A DNA stretch of 64,000 nt from Amphibalanus amphitrite (Eukaryota; Arthropoda; Thecostraca; Balanomorpha; Balanidae). This document shows positions 21,351 through 32,696 of this stretch, in pieces. The notes beneath the pieces were generated by a model that made no database searches, was not told where the DNA came from, and saw only the letters and a list, made by a program, of their open reading frames with translations. Position numbers and translations under genes: made by a program. The stretch lies in NCBI RefSeq assembly GCF_019059575.1, contig NW_024881567.1, positions 1,176,309 through 1,240,308 on the forward strand, in the 5' to 3' direction. Position 1 is the stretch's first letter; every line of letters starts with the position of its first letter.

Positions 21351-23076
21351 ATACCGCTGGTTGATGCTGCTAAGTTTTTCAAGGAACCCCATTTCTTTGT
21401 GAATGCGTCTAATGTGTTGGCTTTTTTCGCGATACTGTATTCTGTGTTAACTAATTGCTTCAGCTTATTTTCCAAATGTGATATATTTGGGATATTTTCC
21501 TTTAATCTCGCTTCGTATATAACCATCTTGGCAAATACTAATAGACATGCTTCCATTTCCGTTACATTTGTGAGGAAAAACCAGTTCTTTCGTTGTATAT
21601 TTAAGTTGATGTTGTATTTGCTCAATAAGCTCGTCTTAATTGATGTGATGTATGTCCGCGTGTGAGGACATAACCAATATATATGGGCTAATGTTTCTGG
21701 TTCTTCCTTACAAAATGTACAACTATCATTTTCAGTAATATTTATTAACTTTAAATATGTATTCGTAGACAATATGCGATTAGCAAGTTTATATTGGAAT
21801 ATTCTTGCACGGTTGCAGTGTGTCGCTTTTGTTATTTCAAAGAAACTATTTTCATCATAACAGCTTATGTCCCTTATCCATTTTTCGCTAACTCTTCTGT
21901 CGCACGGTTTGCTTGAAAACACATATGTATTATACGCAAGTCGCGTGAAATTTGACTCATTTAAAATCAGGTTCATACGTAATGGCATAATTGGTCCTAC
22001 TTTTTTTTACTATAGACCTTTTCTTCATTTCATCCGGTAAGCTTTTCATTAAGCTGGTGTAGCACAAAAGTGTCATTTTGATATTGTAACACTTTTCGAG
22101 ACTTTCTTTTGAATGAAGCTTACCGGTATTTTCATCAATTAAATCAGCGAGCAACCGTATTCCTTTATTGTTCCAATTTCTAACAATTGAGCAATGGTAC
22201 TTTGTATAATCTGAGAACCACATGTTCTCGTGCAATATATGTGGCATATCTGGCTCATGAAGTTCAGTGAATCTAGCAAAGGCACGCAAGACGTCTTTCC
22301 AAAAGGGGTTTTGTATTTTTCCACACTTGACATGTAAGTTTTTACTACCATAGCGCACTATATCATGGATGTTAGGAAATTCATTTTTCGCTAATTGTGC
22401 CCACTCAGTGTTCGTGCCTGTCAAAAGTCTTCGCAGCCATGATAACTTCATGCTGTTCACGAACGCCTCAATGTCAATCATCTGTAGGCCGCCATGTCTG
22501 AATGTTTGACATACCTACTTTATATCGTTTTATCGGGTCTCGTTTACTATTCCATAAAAACGAAAATAGCAGGCTCTTAAGTTTCTTTATATCTTTTGCG
22601 TCTGGATTCGGTAAAGCTGTAAATAAATGCACAACTTTGGATATTAACAGTGATTTTATAACTACGATTCTTCCTAGCAGTGTAAGATTTCTCCTTTTCC
22701 ACTGAAGTATTTCGTTTTGAATCTGTTGTAATTTTGGATCTATGTTGTCTTTAGTTGTGTTTTTAATCGTGTTAGAAAACGTTATTCCCAATATTTTCAA
22801 CGTACTAACTTGTCTAATGCCATAATACCCACTGGACTCATGATTGGCAGGTACGCTGATTTTGAGGCAAGATGTCTTTGCTATATTCAGACCTAATCCA
22901 GAAACCTCGGAAAATGTTCTCAATTCTTGCAGCGCTCCCTCAATGCACTGTGGTGAGCGTAAGAAGAGCAGTGTATCGTCAGCATATTGTGATATCCTGA
23001 TCTCATTATTAAACAAATGAATGCCAGTCAAGAGTTGTGATCGTTTTATTTGATGCGCTAATGTGTTAACAGCTAA
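21351..23076 (-). pseudogene. LINE segment 7: RT motif C, thumb, C-terminal zinc knuckle
   Basis: Starts after the foldback with TLAHQIKRSQLLTGIH, followed by the catalytic QYADDTLLF motif intact. Then come the thumb and the C-terminal region with GGLQMIDIEAFVNSMKLSWL and the zinc-knuckle CTFC...LAHIYWLCP typical of L1/Tx1 LINEs. Frames change near 22,480 and 21,990. Stop codon TAA at the TTAA target of element F. Confidence 0.85.
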
Positions 23077-23142
23077 TAAAGTCTGATGGCCAAGAGTTGC
23101 GAACGAAAATTATAATAAAAATCTAAATCTTTTTGTATTTCA

Positions 23143-23172
23143 GACGTTTCGACAACACTGTGTCATCGTCAG
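23143..23172 (-). ncRNA. hammerhead ribozyme motif, left arm of foldback
   Basis: On the minus strand: core CTGACGA, stem II GACA/TGTC with a short loop, then GAAACGTC. Palindromic ACGT before the cleavable C is the short stem III typical of Penelope-type hammerheads, known to work best as dimers. Stem I is weak (3 bp). Identical to 23,319-23,348 on the other strand. Confidence 0.6.
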
Positions 23173-23318
23173 TAATTGATATAAAATATTTCCTGAAGTC
23201 ACAAATCACATTTTAAAAATAACTCAATGTTATTTTAAATGTTATTTTCTTATTTGTTATTTTAAATGTTATTTTTAAAATGTGATTTGTGACTTCAGGA
23301 AATATTTTATATCAATTA

Positions 23319-23348
23319 CTGACGATGACACAGTGTTGTCGAAACGTC
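23319..23348 (+). ncRNA. hammerhead ribozyme motif, right arm of foldback
   Basis: Core CTGACGA (23,319-23,325), stem II GACA/TGTC, GAAACGTC (23,341-23,348). Self-cleavage would be predicted after the final C. The surrounding stem I pairs only TTA with TGA, so activity is uncertain. Confidence 0.6.
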
Positions 23349-23451
23349 TGAAATACAAAAAGATTTAGATTTTTATTATAATTTTCGTTCGCAACTCTTG
23401 GCCATCAGACTTTATAAACATGTCTTACAATACTGAACAGTTAACAGCTAA

Positions 23452-23616
23452 GTTAAAAAGGTACCCTGAGACAGGGTCCCCCTGCCTAATTCCCCGTTTT
23501 AAGTAGATTTGGTCACCAAGGTAGCCGTTTAGCACGATTCTGGAGAAATTTGCTTGGTTGAAATAAAGTAGATTAATAATTGTTCTGAAATACGTCCCAA
23601 ATTTGTAGTTAATTAA
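23452..23616 (-). pseudogene. LINE segment 6: RT motif B region
   Basis: Minus-strand translation INYKFGTYFRTIINLLYF, then YLKRGIRQGDPVSGYLFNLA. GIRQGDPVSGYLF is the RT motif B of L1/Tx1 LINEs. Too short for ORF callers. Joins VTQAL of segment 5 and LAVNTLAHQI of segment 7 in frame. Confidence 0.85.
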
Positions 23617-24792
23617 CCCGCGCCCCGCTGGGCTATTCAGCCATACGCGCCCTGCTGGGGGGGGGGGGGGGCAGATTCTGCCCCCCCCTGTCTAACTTCC
23701 GAACCGATGGTCGTAGAAAGACGGGGAAAACGGCAATCGAAAGCTCTCAACAAGGCGGATCTTAAGAGCCCAATTTTTTTTACTTAAGTAGGTCAGAGGT
23801 CAGGTCAAGGTCAGGTCAAGGGTACAAAATGCAAGTTTCTACAGTATTGGCCTTGCACCGTAGTTGCCGAAGAATGGACTGAGACTGATTGCCCAAAACG
23901 TGTTCTTAGACTACCAAGACAATATTCGTTGCACACAATGTCATTCAAAGGTCAAGGTCAAGGTCAGGTCAGGTCAGGTCACCAAAAACAAAATATAGAA
24001 AAGGGCATGTGCGACACATGTTTTATGGGTCAATTTACTCATGGAATTCAATAGGCACACTCAATAAGTGATATGGACCACCTCTGGATGAATTTCAGGT
24101 CGAGGTCAGGTCAAGGTCAGGTCAAGTGAGGTCAAATTTTGAAGTTGGTTGTGTAGGCCTAAAAAGGTGTCTATCCGATGCAGTTTTTCACGGCGAATCG
24201 AATGGTGCTATTTTTATTTCCGTACGAGGTCTACAACTTCCAAAAAAATCATTTTTCAAAATTTTTGTGTGTCGTGACGTCATAAAATTTTGAATAACTC
24301 CCACATTTTTGAACCGATTCTTCTAAAAATTGGTATGTAGGTGCACATAGACCACTTCTTTGACATATATTCCTGTTTTTCGATAAACTCAAAATTTTGG
24401 ATTTTATAAATATTTTCCCAAAAAAGTCAGTTTTTTGGAAAAATTTTGGCCAAAATCCAAAATTTTCAAAAAACCGAGATAGCCATTTGATAGACAAAGT
24501 AGAATCACGTATAACCTTTTTTGTTACGTCTTGATTCCACTAAAAATGAAGAAGTTAGCGGCGTTTGAAATTTTGCCGTTTTTTAGGCGAAAATGGCGAA
24601 CATGACGTCACTAAAACGTCAATTTCTCAAAAATTTTCCGACGGATTTCGCTCAAATTTTCAGGGAACGTGTCAAATTGATGTATGATAAGGTACTGAAA
24701 GTTTGACGTCGCTGGCGTAACGCGTTTAGAAGTTATTGGCGAAAAACGGGAGGGGGGGCAGATTCTGCCCCCCCCCCCCAGCGGGGCGCGGG
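23617..24792. mobile_element. TTAA-flanked element K inside the LINE
   Basis: TTAA at 23,613-23,616; the right copy has mutated to CTAA (24,793-24,796). Left CCCGCGCCCCGCTGGG; right inverted CCCGCGCCCCGCTGGG. Hairpin cap GCAGATTCTGC at both ends. Many AGGTCA repeats (about 23,800-24,130). No ORF of its own. Confidence 0.87.
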
Positions 24793-25644
24793 CTAATGCT
24801 TGTGTAACGAAATCCCAAGACAGTGTGTCAAAGGCAGCCTCAAAATCGGCCGACATGATAAGGCCGGATCCATTGTTGTTATGTAGAGAATTTATGACAT
24901 CAAACACCAAGCGTGTGTTTTCTCCTATGTAGCGTCCCTTTATATGGGCGGTTTGGCATGGATCTATTAGCTTGCTTATCACTTTTTGTAATCGGTTTGA
25001 GATAGCGGTAGATATTATTTTATAGTCTACATTTAGTAATGTTATTGGGCGCCATCCTTTCACGTTATTGGGCGATTTTCCTGCCTTCGGTATCATGGTA
25101 ATGACACCTTCTCGATGTGTGAGCATCATTACCTCGGTGTAATCAAAAAATAAATGACCTATGAATAAACGGTCCTAAACTGTTCCAAAAATACTTAAAG
25201 AAGGATGCTGTAAACCCATTCGAGCCTGGTGACTTGCCTTTTTTCATCCTACTTAGCGCCTCGGTTAATTCGTTCAGCGATAACGGTTGTTCAAGCTGGC
25301 TTATTTCGTCATCGTTCAGTGTCTTGCCTATGTTGTTGCTCAGGTAGTTACTGTATGTTTGTGGAGCGACTTGTTCTTTGTTATATTTATTGGAGAGATC
25401 AGTAGTAAATGTTTTAAGTATAACAGACATATTTGAAGTTTTCTGGTCTCCAATTTGAAGCACTGATGGCGTTTTTCTAATGGCATTCCTTTTTTCGAGT
25501 TCTAGGAAAAATTTCGATGACTTCTCGCCTTTTTCATGCCATCTTGTACGAGAACGAACAATAAGGCCATCGATAACTGGTTTTCTAATTTCTTCGAGCT
25601 GTTCTTTCAACCTTTCGACGCTCAGGGCGTGCTCCGAGGAATTC
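24793..25644 (-). pseudogene. LINE segment 5: RT N-terminal region and motif A
   Basis: Contains HALSVERLKEQLEEI, the hallmark RSRTRWHEKGEKSSKFF, KKGKSPGSNGF, VITMIPKAGKSP, GWRPITLLNVDYKI and motif A ADFEAAFDTLSW with the catalytic Asp. One frameshift at a T-run near 25,145. All motifs match the L1/Tx1 group. Confidence 0.88.
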
Positions 25645-25677
25645 AAATGAAATGGATGGCTGTGATGAGCATCGTTA

Positions 25678-26749
25678 TCTATATTACTATTTGAGGTGAC
25701 GTAGTTTCTGTCTTTAACCGAGGTCGCGACATGGTGCTACGTAGCGCGGGTTACAGATCACACCGTTGCACCTACCGCGCTGAAATTTGCGCAAGTTATA
25801 GAACAAGGATGGACAACGTGCCTTTGAGCGGTCTCGGCTCGATCGGATCGATAGCGAGCGCGTGGCGCGTGCCCAAAAAGTGCAAATTCGCGTCATAGAC
25901 TTTAAATGTATAAATCGGCTGGCAAAAACGGGCGAAAATGGCTAAATTTGCCCGACACGGGTCCGTTCCCCGTGCAATATCTCGGTAGCCGTGCGCCCGA
26001 TCGGCACGGGGAAAACAGCATCGTGTAGAGAATCGAACAGGCAATCGAATAGTGTGCGGTGCAGGGGTGGCACGCGCCACGTTCAAGTGTGAGGGCAATT
26101 TCATTTCAAAAAGTGCCATTTTAAACGGATTTTGGATTTTATTTTATTTTCCCGTGACCATCAGACTGAGAGAGTTGAAACAAAGTCAATTGGCAAGAGA
26201 AATGTACCGCCTCTCATGGAAAAATTGTGAACAGCTAATTAATCAAAAACAATGTGGAAAAAATCGCTGAATTAAATGGTATTTGTCCAAAATGTGCCAC
26301 TAAATAATTACACGGATTTTGCTGCTTAACCCGATACGTTTGACAATTGAAAATGCTATCATTGGAAAGAGCATTCAATTCTCTCCAAGATCCAATCATC
26401 ACGTTTGCATGACAAGCAACAGTATTCTTAAAAATATAAGTGTTTCAAACCTCTGCAAAACGTTTTTTAGCGAAAATTATCTACGCCTTTCATTTGTCAC
26501 AAACTACGCACCTAAATTATAAAACACATTTGTCAGGTTCACTGAACTTTTGACAGGCTCTTATGTAGAAAGCATGCTTATCAGACACGGGCACCTCGAT
26601 GCGATGGATATTTTTTCCAAACCAAATCGTTTAGCCATCAAAAAGCAATCGACCGAAATGGAATGGAAACCCAACCGACACAAGAAAACCAAACAACCGC
26701 CGATCGAAAATATCCCTTTTCGCGTTGCGGAGCACGCGGGTCACCCTAG
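25678..26749 (+). mobile_element. non-autonomous Helitron, copy 1 of tandem pair
   Basis: Starts TCTATATTACTATTTG after an A and ends CTAG. Near the 3' end a hairpin (CGCG-T-TGC/GCA-CGCG, loop GGA) sits about 7-8 nt before CTAG. TC start, hairpin, CTRR end and insertion between A and T are the Helitron signature. No RepHel ORF. About 1.07 kb. Confidence 0.8.
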
Positions 26750-27809
26750 TCTATATTACTATTTGTGGTGACGTAGTTTCTGTCTATTACGAAGGTCGCG
26801 ACATGGTGCTGTACGTAGCGCGGGTTACAGGTCACACCGTTGCACCTACCGCGCTGAAGTTTGCGCAACTCATAGAACAAGGATGGACAACGTGCCTTTG
26901 ATGGGTCTCAGCTCGATCGGATCGATAGCGAGCGCGTGGCGCGTGCCCAAAAAGTGCAAATTCGCGTCATAGACTTTACATGTATTAATCGGCTGGCAAA
27001 AAACGGGCGAAAACAGCCAAATTTATCCGACACGGGTCCGGTCCCGGTGCAATATCTCGGTAACCGTGGGCCCGACCGGTACGGGGAAAACAGCATCGTG
27101 TAGAGAATCGAACGGGCTATCGAATGGTGTGCGGTGCAGGGGTTGGCTTGCGCCACGTGCACCGGGGAGGACACTTTCTTTTGAAAAATGGACGTTTTGG
27201 ACGGATTTTGGAATTTATATTCATTTCAGGTGATCGTCAGACGGAATGAGTTGAAACAGCGCCTATTAGCAATAAAAATGTACCGTCTCTCATGGAAAAA
27301 TTGTGAAAAGCTAATTGATCAAAAACAATGTGGAAAAAAATCGCTGAATTAAATGGTATTTGTCCAAAATGTGCCACTAAATAATTACACGGATTTTGCT
27401 GCTTAACCTGATACGTTTGACAATTGAAAATGCTATCATTGGAAAGAGCATTCAATTCTCTCCAAGATCCAATCATCACGTTTGCATGACAAGCAACAGT
27501 ATTCTTAAAAATATAAATGTTTCAAAGCTCTGCAAAACGATTTTTAGTGAAAATTATCTACGCCTTTAATTTGTCATAAAACTACGCGCCTAAATTATAA
27601 AGCACATTTGACAGATTCTGAAGTGGAAAGCATGCTTATCAGACACGGGCACCTCGATGCGGTGGATATTATTTCCAAACCAAAATGTTTAGCCATCAAA
27701 AAGCAATCGACCGAAATGGATAGATAACCCAACCGACACAAGAGCAACCAAACACCCACCGATCGTAAATACCCCCTTTTCGCGTTGCGGAGCACGCGGG
27801 TCACCCTAG
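26750..27809 (+). mobile_element. non-autonomous Helitron, copy 2 of tandem pair
   Basis: Begins TCTATATTACTATTTG directly after the CTAG of copy 1, with no base between, and ends CTAG followed by T. High similarity to copy 1 throughout. A head-to-tail dimer is expected when rolling-circle replication reads past the 3' terminator. Confidence 0.8.
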
Positions 27810-27898
27810 TATATACTATGTAGTATGTAATACGAGAAGTAGTAGCCTTTGCTCATATTAATGTTCAAATAATGCACAAAATTGAATATATTGAAATA

Positions 27899-27934
27899 AT
27901 ACTGATATTTCGCCTTGCGGCATCATCAGAGTAC
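27899..27934 (-). ncRNA. hammerhead ribozyme motif in Penelope end, copy 1
   Basis: Minus strand: stem I GTACT/AGTAT, core CTGATGA, stem II GCC-GCAA-GGC, GAAATATC with palindromic ATAT stem III and cleavable C. Lies downstream of the Penelope ORF on the same strand, the place expected for the pLTR ribozyme. Sequence identical in the core to 36,302-36,337. Confidence 0.75.
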
Positions 27935-27956
27935 ACACATACAACTTTAGGTTTAA

Positions 27957-28867
27957 CCCTCGCCCGCACATGGGGGGGGGGGGGGTGGTTGCCACCCCCC
28001 CCCCCCCCCAGGTAGTCTTTCTGCTCTGCACTCAACATCTTTAGAGCTAGAAGGCTGATTTTTCGTATAGCTGCTCCTCTATCCTTTCTTGATGTCCACT
28101 GAAAATTTCAAGTTTCTGTGATTTTTGGTTTCGGAGATATGACCTTGTTTTTCAGGTCATGTCATGACCCAAATGGCCAATTCTCAACATCTTGCGTTTG
28201 CCATGGGCCTTGTGAGCTTTTGACACTCTGATTTCGGCCTTTTTTGCCAGTCTTACCTCCCACCTATCATGGAACATGTTGTTCGACGATGTACAGGGGT
28301 CAAGTGCAGGGTCAAGGTCAACCTAGGTCATCTAAGATAATTGCGTTTTAGGCAAGCTGAATTTACTTTTTGTGAAGTTTTTTTACTGCATTTTTGGTAA
28401 AAGCTTCTCAGATCATGATTTCATGTAATATGGACCCAAAAACAATCGGTGCACACATCAGTATACACACAGACACACACAGACATACAAACACATGTAA
28501 TTGACCTTGACCTTACTTGACCTGAAATGACCTCAGCAGCAAAATTCTGGTCGGTTAGTGTGACAAAGAGGTTCTAGCTGGCTTGGCACCAGAAAACAGC
28601 ATCTTCATCGGTATTTGATAAGCAGCGCACTTGATATCCAACGGTGACCCAAAACAGCAACATTTGTTAGTTTGACCTGACCTGGAAGGTCAATGACTGA
28701 CCTGAGAAGGTAAAACTGGGTATCATTGGATTCGTCTCTTCCCAAAGAATCTTTTTGGTCTTTACCGCTAAGCTCTATCTCCAACAGGAACGAAATGGCG
28801 CGGGGGGTGGCAACCCCCCCCCCCCATGTGCGTTCTAGGATGGGAAAATGGCATGTGCGGGCGAGGG
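27957..28867. mobile_element. TTAA-flanked element L inside Penelope 3' region
   Basis: TTAA at 27,953-27,956 and 28,868-28,871. Termini CCCTCGCCCGCACATGGGG and inverse (right: CCCTCGCCCGCACATGCC). Hairpin cap TGGTTGCCA on the left and GGTGGCAACC on the right. 911 bp, non-coding, with AGGTCA sites near 28,310 and 28,670. Confidence 0.85.
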
Positions 28868-29127
28868 TTAACAAAATGCAAGAAAGCAAGAGACACGTGC
28901 GACTTTACCACGGGAACAAACGCCAGCCGATAGTCAAATCTTGTCCTATATAAGAACATTGGAAGAACCTATAACATACGTTGACTACATTTTATACATA
29001 TGATAACAAATGCATGTAACAGTACGGTAGAGCGAAGAACAAACACACAACAGCAATAGGAGACGATGTGCAGACTGCAGAGGCCAGAGACCTATACCAC
29101 ACACCATGTCGGTCAGACACCAGAGGG

Positions 29128-30528
29128 CTACCCTAGTAGAGGCCATGTATCTAACTGATTGTTCAGACTGGGACGCCTGTCCCGAATGGCCAGAGCCTCT
29201 GCTATCTTTCTGTCTGCTGCATCTTTGCACCGGCGTATGATGGAGACAGACAACCGTGGCTCTGACACATTGGGGTGACACTGTTCCATATGATCACCAA
29301 ATGGGGTCTGCCGAGTACGATTCGCGCCGTCACGGAAATGCTCATCGAATCTATATCTGATACACCGTTTGGTTTCACCGATATAGATTTGCGGTGGTCC
29401 TCCCAAGTCAGCACATATGGTGCACGTGATTGTGTACACCACGTTCTTAGTGGTGCACCGACCCGTCAGACCACTGGTGCACGTGCGGCATGAACGCTTT
29501 CCAGCGCGGCATGGAGGTGGGTCTAACGCCGAGTGAACAAGGCGTCTTTGGATGGTGTTCTCGTTCTTCCAAGACGCCGTGAGACTCGGATTGACTGATT
29601 TTAAGGCAGCATCTACTCTCCTAGTCAGGGTGTCGTCTATGAAAGGAAGGGTCAGGTATATCCTGTCTTTCTTCTGTGGTCGTTTTGTTGTCTTTTTAGG
29701 GTGTTTGTGCTGACGTATAGCTTGTCGAGCCACCCCGTCAAGCCAGTGGGGTGGGTAGCCGTTAGAGAGGAACAGTGCACGAATCATATCCATGCTGTGT
29801 TTGGCGCTGGTCTGATCTGAAGAGACTTTGAGTGCACGTAGAAACTGTGACTTCACTACTGCTTTTTTCATCTTAAACGGCTGGGCGGAATCGTACGGGA
29901 GGATGATGGAGGCTGCTATCGGCTTTATGTAAAGGTGGGTGGTATAATGGCCATCCGGGCGCACGCTGATGATAGTGTCCAAAAATGAAATCTGTCCGCA
30001 TTGTTCAGCTGTATCTGTCCGTTCGATGGTAAATTTGATAGTCGGGTGGACTGTGTTCAGATACTCAAAATAGGACGTTAGGGAGTCTTCTCCGTGCGAC
30101 CACACGCACAGACATTCATCGATATAACGCATGTACATGTCCGGCTGGACACGATCCGATGACAGAAATATTTCCTCTAGGGCTCCCATAAAGATAATCG
30201 CTACTGACGGGGCTATGCGACTACCCATAGGCAGTCCCATGTTTTGTTTGTAATATGCCTGACCAAATCTCAGGAAACTATTGCTTAAACAATGATTTAG
30301 TAGGCGTTCGACGTCAGCCAAATCGAGTCCAAACATGTTGATGACATGTCCATGTTCCTGCAGTAGGTTCGTGACCGTCTGTACGGCCTCATCAATGGGA
30401 ATATTGCCGTAGAGGTTAGTAACATCCAGGCTAAAGACTATCGTGCCCGGAGGAAATCCGTTTGCGTAGCGCTCATTTAAGCGTTGAAGATAGCTGTCAG
30501 TGTCTGGAAGGTGGGCTGGGACCACCAT
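29128..30528 (-). CDS. Penelope-like element reverse transcriptase with GIY-YIG endonuclease (N-truncated)
   Basis: 466 codons, uninterrupted. RT motif A FSLDVTNLYGNIP (Asp35), motif B MGLPMGSRIAPS (about 97-108), motif C RYIDE (134-138), then FLDTIISV. A linker with a Cys cluster (CRAGKRSCRTC) leads to the GIY-YIG nuclease: VYTI (about 364), YIGET (382-386), R and EH downstream. This RT/GIY-YIG order is unique to canonical Penelope-like elements, which copy themselves by target-primed reverse transcription. The usual YxDD is YIDE, so the second catalytic aspartate is Glu; activity is doubtful. The protein starts at an ATG inside an inverted repeat (30,525-30,553), so the upstream RT fingers are missing. 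A hammerhead lies about 1.2 kb downstream. Confidence 0.88.
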   Translation of the reverse strand: MVVPAHLPDTDSYLQRLNERYANGFPPGTIVFSLDVTNLYGNIPIDEAVQTVTNLLQEHGHVINMFGLDLADVERLLNHCLSNSFLRFGQAYYKQNMGLPMGSRIAPSVAIIFMGALEEIFLSSDRVQPDMYMRYIDECLCVWSHGEDSLTSYFEYLNTVHPTIKFTIERTDTAEQCGQISFLDTIISVRPDGHYTTHLYIKPIAASIILPYDSAQPFKMKKAVVKSQFLRALKVSSDQTSAKHSMDMIRALFLSNGYPPHWLDGVARQAIRQHKHPKKTTKRPQKKDRIYLTLPFIDDTLTRRVDAALKSVNPSLTASWKNENTIQRRLVHSALDPPPCRAGKRSCRTCTSGLTGRCTTKNVVYTITCTICADLGGPPQIYIGETKRCIRYRFDEHFRDGANRTRQTPFGDHMEQCHPNVSEPRLSVSIIRRCKDAADRKIAEALAIRDRRPSLNNQLDTWPLLG

Positions 30529-31456
30529 GGTGTGTCAAAAGTGGAAATAGCCGGTGCGCCGTCTGGCAACCCGGCAGCCCGCCGCCATAGGGAAATCCAT
30601 GCTTTTTGTCGCTTTTTCGCTCCCTATGAGTCACTTGATCTAATAAGAGCTTAACTAGGAACGAGGCGGGTCACTTGGACGTATTCGGGAGCCGAATACG
30701 GTGTTTTGGAGCCAATACCTGGGAAACCCTACCCGCCCAAGGCGAGTTTTAAAGAGTCTGCATACCCAAATTAACGTTGAGCGCGGCCGTTTTCGGTCGG
30801 TTTTCCCCGACCTTGTGGCGAAATCGCCTTATTTATTCAACCAGGGTGGGCTAATTCGCTTAACTAGGAATGAGGCATTGAAGAGAATTATTCAAGTAAT
30901 AGAGCTGTGCAAAAATATTTTTTGTATTGTTAAAACTGTATCCGCCCTCGAACGATAAATATTGTTGACCCATCAGAAACAGATCACCTGGAATGCGTTT
31001 GGACTTGGCTGGATCTAATATTAGCGAGTATCTGCTAACGCAGTTTCTTGGCTTACATAGTACGCACACAAGCATACATACTTCCTGCCCTTGGTTATTC
31101 CTCACTTGAATGAAAATTTTGCTATAATAACTATTCCAAGCAGCTAACAGGTTTTAGTGCAGTGCCAATTCGGAACCGTTCAGCGCCGCCAGTCTCCCAG
31201 GCGGCGCGTAACGGCTGCCGCCGGCCGCCGCGCCGCCGCTCTGGCAGGGTGTTTGACTTCATATCTCTGTTGCTAGAAAAGTTGTGGACCGATTTACTTG
31301 ATTCTTGCATGAAAAGATCCGCTATTCAATTCTTAGCAGATAACGAAAATTTGACGTCAATTGCACGATCCGCTGCCCATATTGTGGTACTGCCATCTAT
31401 TGACAAGGCTGGCGAACTAAAGCCGGGCGGCTATTTCCACTTTTGACACACCATGG
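30525..31456. repeat. segment bounded by 29-bp perfect inverted repeat
   Basis: CCATGGTGTGTCAAAAGTGG plus nine further bases at 30,525-30,553 is repeated inverted at 31,428-31,456. It cuts the 5' end of the Penelope ORF. It may be a DNA element (AT next to each end) or an inverted arrangement of Penelope ends. The interior has a GC-rich stretch at 31,180-31,250 and a 94-codon open frame without known domains. Confidence 0.55.
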
Positions 31457-32350
31457 GACGTATAAATAAACTGGACTGACGATCCCAATGGACCTCCTAT
31501 GGAAGATAGTGAGCCGACGAGGCGCCATTTTACGTTGCCAAAAACCTGTGCTCTGAAAGGTCATCGAGCCAATACAATTGGAATTGCGTCTAAACGGATG
31601 ATCGGATCGAGATGCTGGTGGTACCGTTCGACGGGTAATGCTTTGAGGCAGGTGATGACGAATGTCACAGGTCACCCGGTGTCACATGGCGCGTGCCACG
31701 TGCCGACAAAGTCAGGAAGGGCAAAAACCTTTAAGCGACGCTCCAAATCAAACGGTGGGCGGCACAGGTGCCAAATTCACAGGTCACATGTCCCGGTGTT
31801 TGACCATTAACATATGGTATGCTCGGCAGCAGGGGGTGCGGAATGCACGCGCCCGGGGCGAAAAACATGTTTTGAGGAGGCATCCTCCGATTCCGGAAAA
31901 CCTTGACCTAGGCACACCAAATTTGGCACACTGACACTACTGACGCGCTTTAAGGTGCTGTACAAATAGGCGTGCTGGGGTACACGGTGCACGTGCTGTG
32001 CACGTGTAGACCTTTTGATGTTGCACTCTGTGTCACATATGCGGGTAGGGCGGGGGGTAGCGCTGGCAAGCTCAAAGTGCCAGATTTACACAGGCCACCC
32101 ATAATGCATTCCAGCATAGTTATTGAGCTATCCATCTCCTGATGGACCCCAAAGGTGCGTTCTGCACGTGCAAAAATTGTCCGCGCCGGGCGGTGTGAAT
32201 GCTTGGACTCCCCTTGTGGATTTATGTAAATATCTCGAAAACGGCGTTGTGTAGCGCCGCCGTTTTTGGCACACCTTTCCATACGTCTTTTTCACACATG
32301 CTGCGTAACTTTCAGACTTGGTCACTCAAGATTAGGTCATCAGGTTACGT
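31456..32350. repeat. inverted duplication, arm 1
   Basis: About 0.9 kb nearly the complement of 35,294-36,165. Shared marks: GGACGTATAAATAAACTGGA at the outer edge, GCACGTGC E-box palindromes, AAAACGGCG...GCGCCGCCGTTTT near the inner edge. Part of it resembles the start of TTAA element C (TATCTCGAAAACGGCG). Short open frames shared by both arms look accidental. Confidence 0.75.
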
Positions 32351-32696
32351 TAATTCGGGCTCCAAAACATTTAGCTACTCACAGCAACGCAAATTTACGC
32401 TACCATCGCCCGGTAGCGCAGCATAGGCATCTTTGTTTCCACGTTGTTTGCGCCTGTAGTGATACTGTACCGCAATAACCATTATCTTCATCTTCATCCA
32501 TAGATGGCAGTAGCAGAGCGCCTGCATCTATGCTGTGCCGCAGTGCTTTTACAATACGAATTACGAACTGAGCATTGAGCAAGCGCGGTGTAATACGATT
32601 ATGTGGTGGCCTGGACGGTGACCGCGGCCAAGAAATGGTTCTAACTTGACTGAGTAGCGGTAAATCAGCATCATTAATTTAACAATTTATTATTAC

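Larger units (their letters stand above)
23077..23439. mobile_element. foldback insertion with two hammerhead motifs and 12-bp target duplication
   Basis: Flanked by GTTAACAGCTAA (23,065-23,076; 23,440-23,451). Consists of a perfect 147-bp inverted repeat (23,077-23,223 and 23,268-23,414), a 44-bp AT-rich spacer and a 25-bp unique tail (23,415-23,439). Each arm contains a hammerhead core pointing outward from the centre. A variable-length target duplication argues for retroposition (Penelope-like ends) rather than cut-and-paste. Confidence 0.85.
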
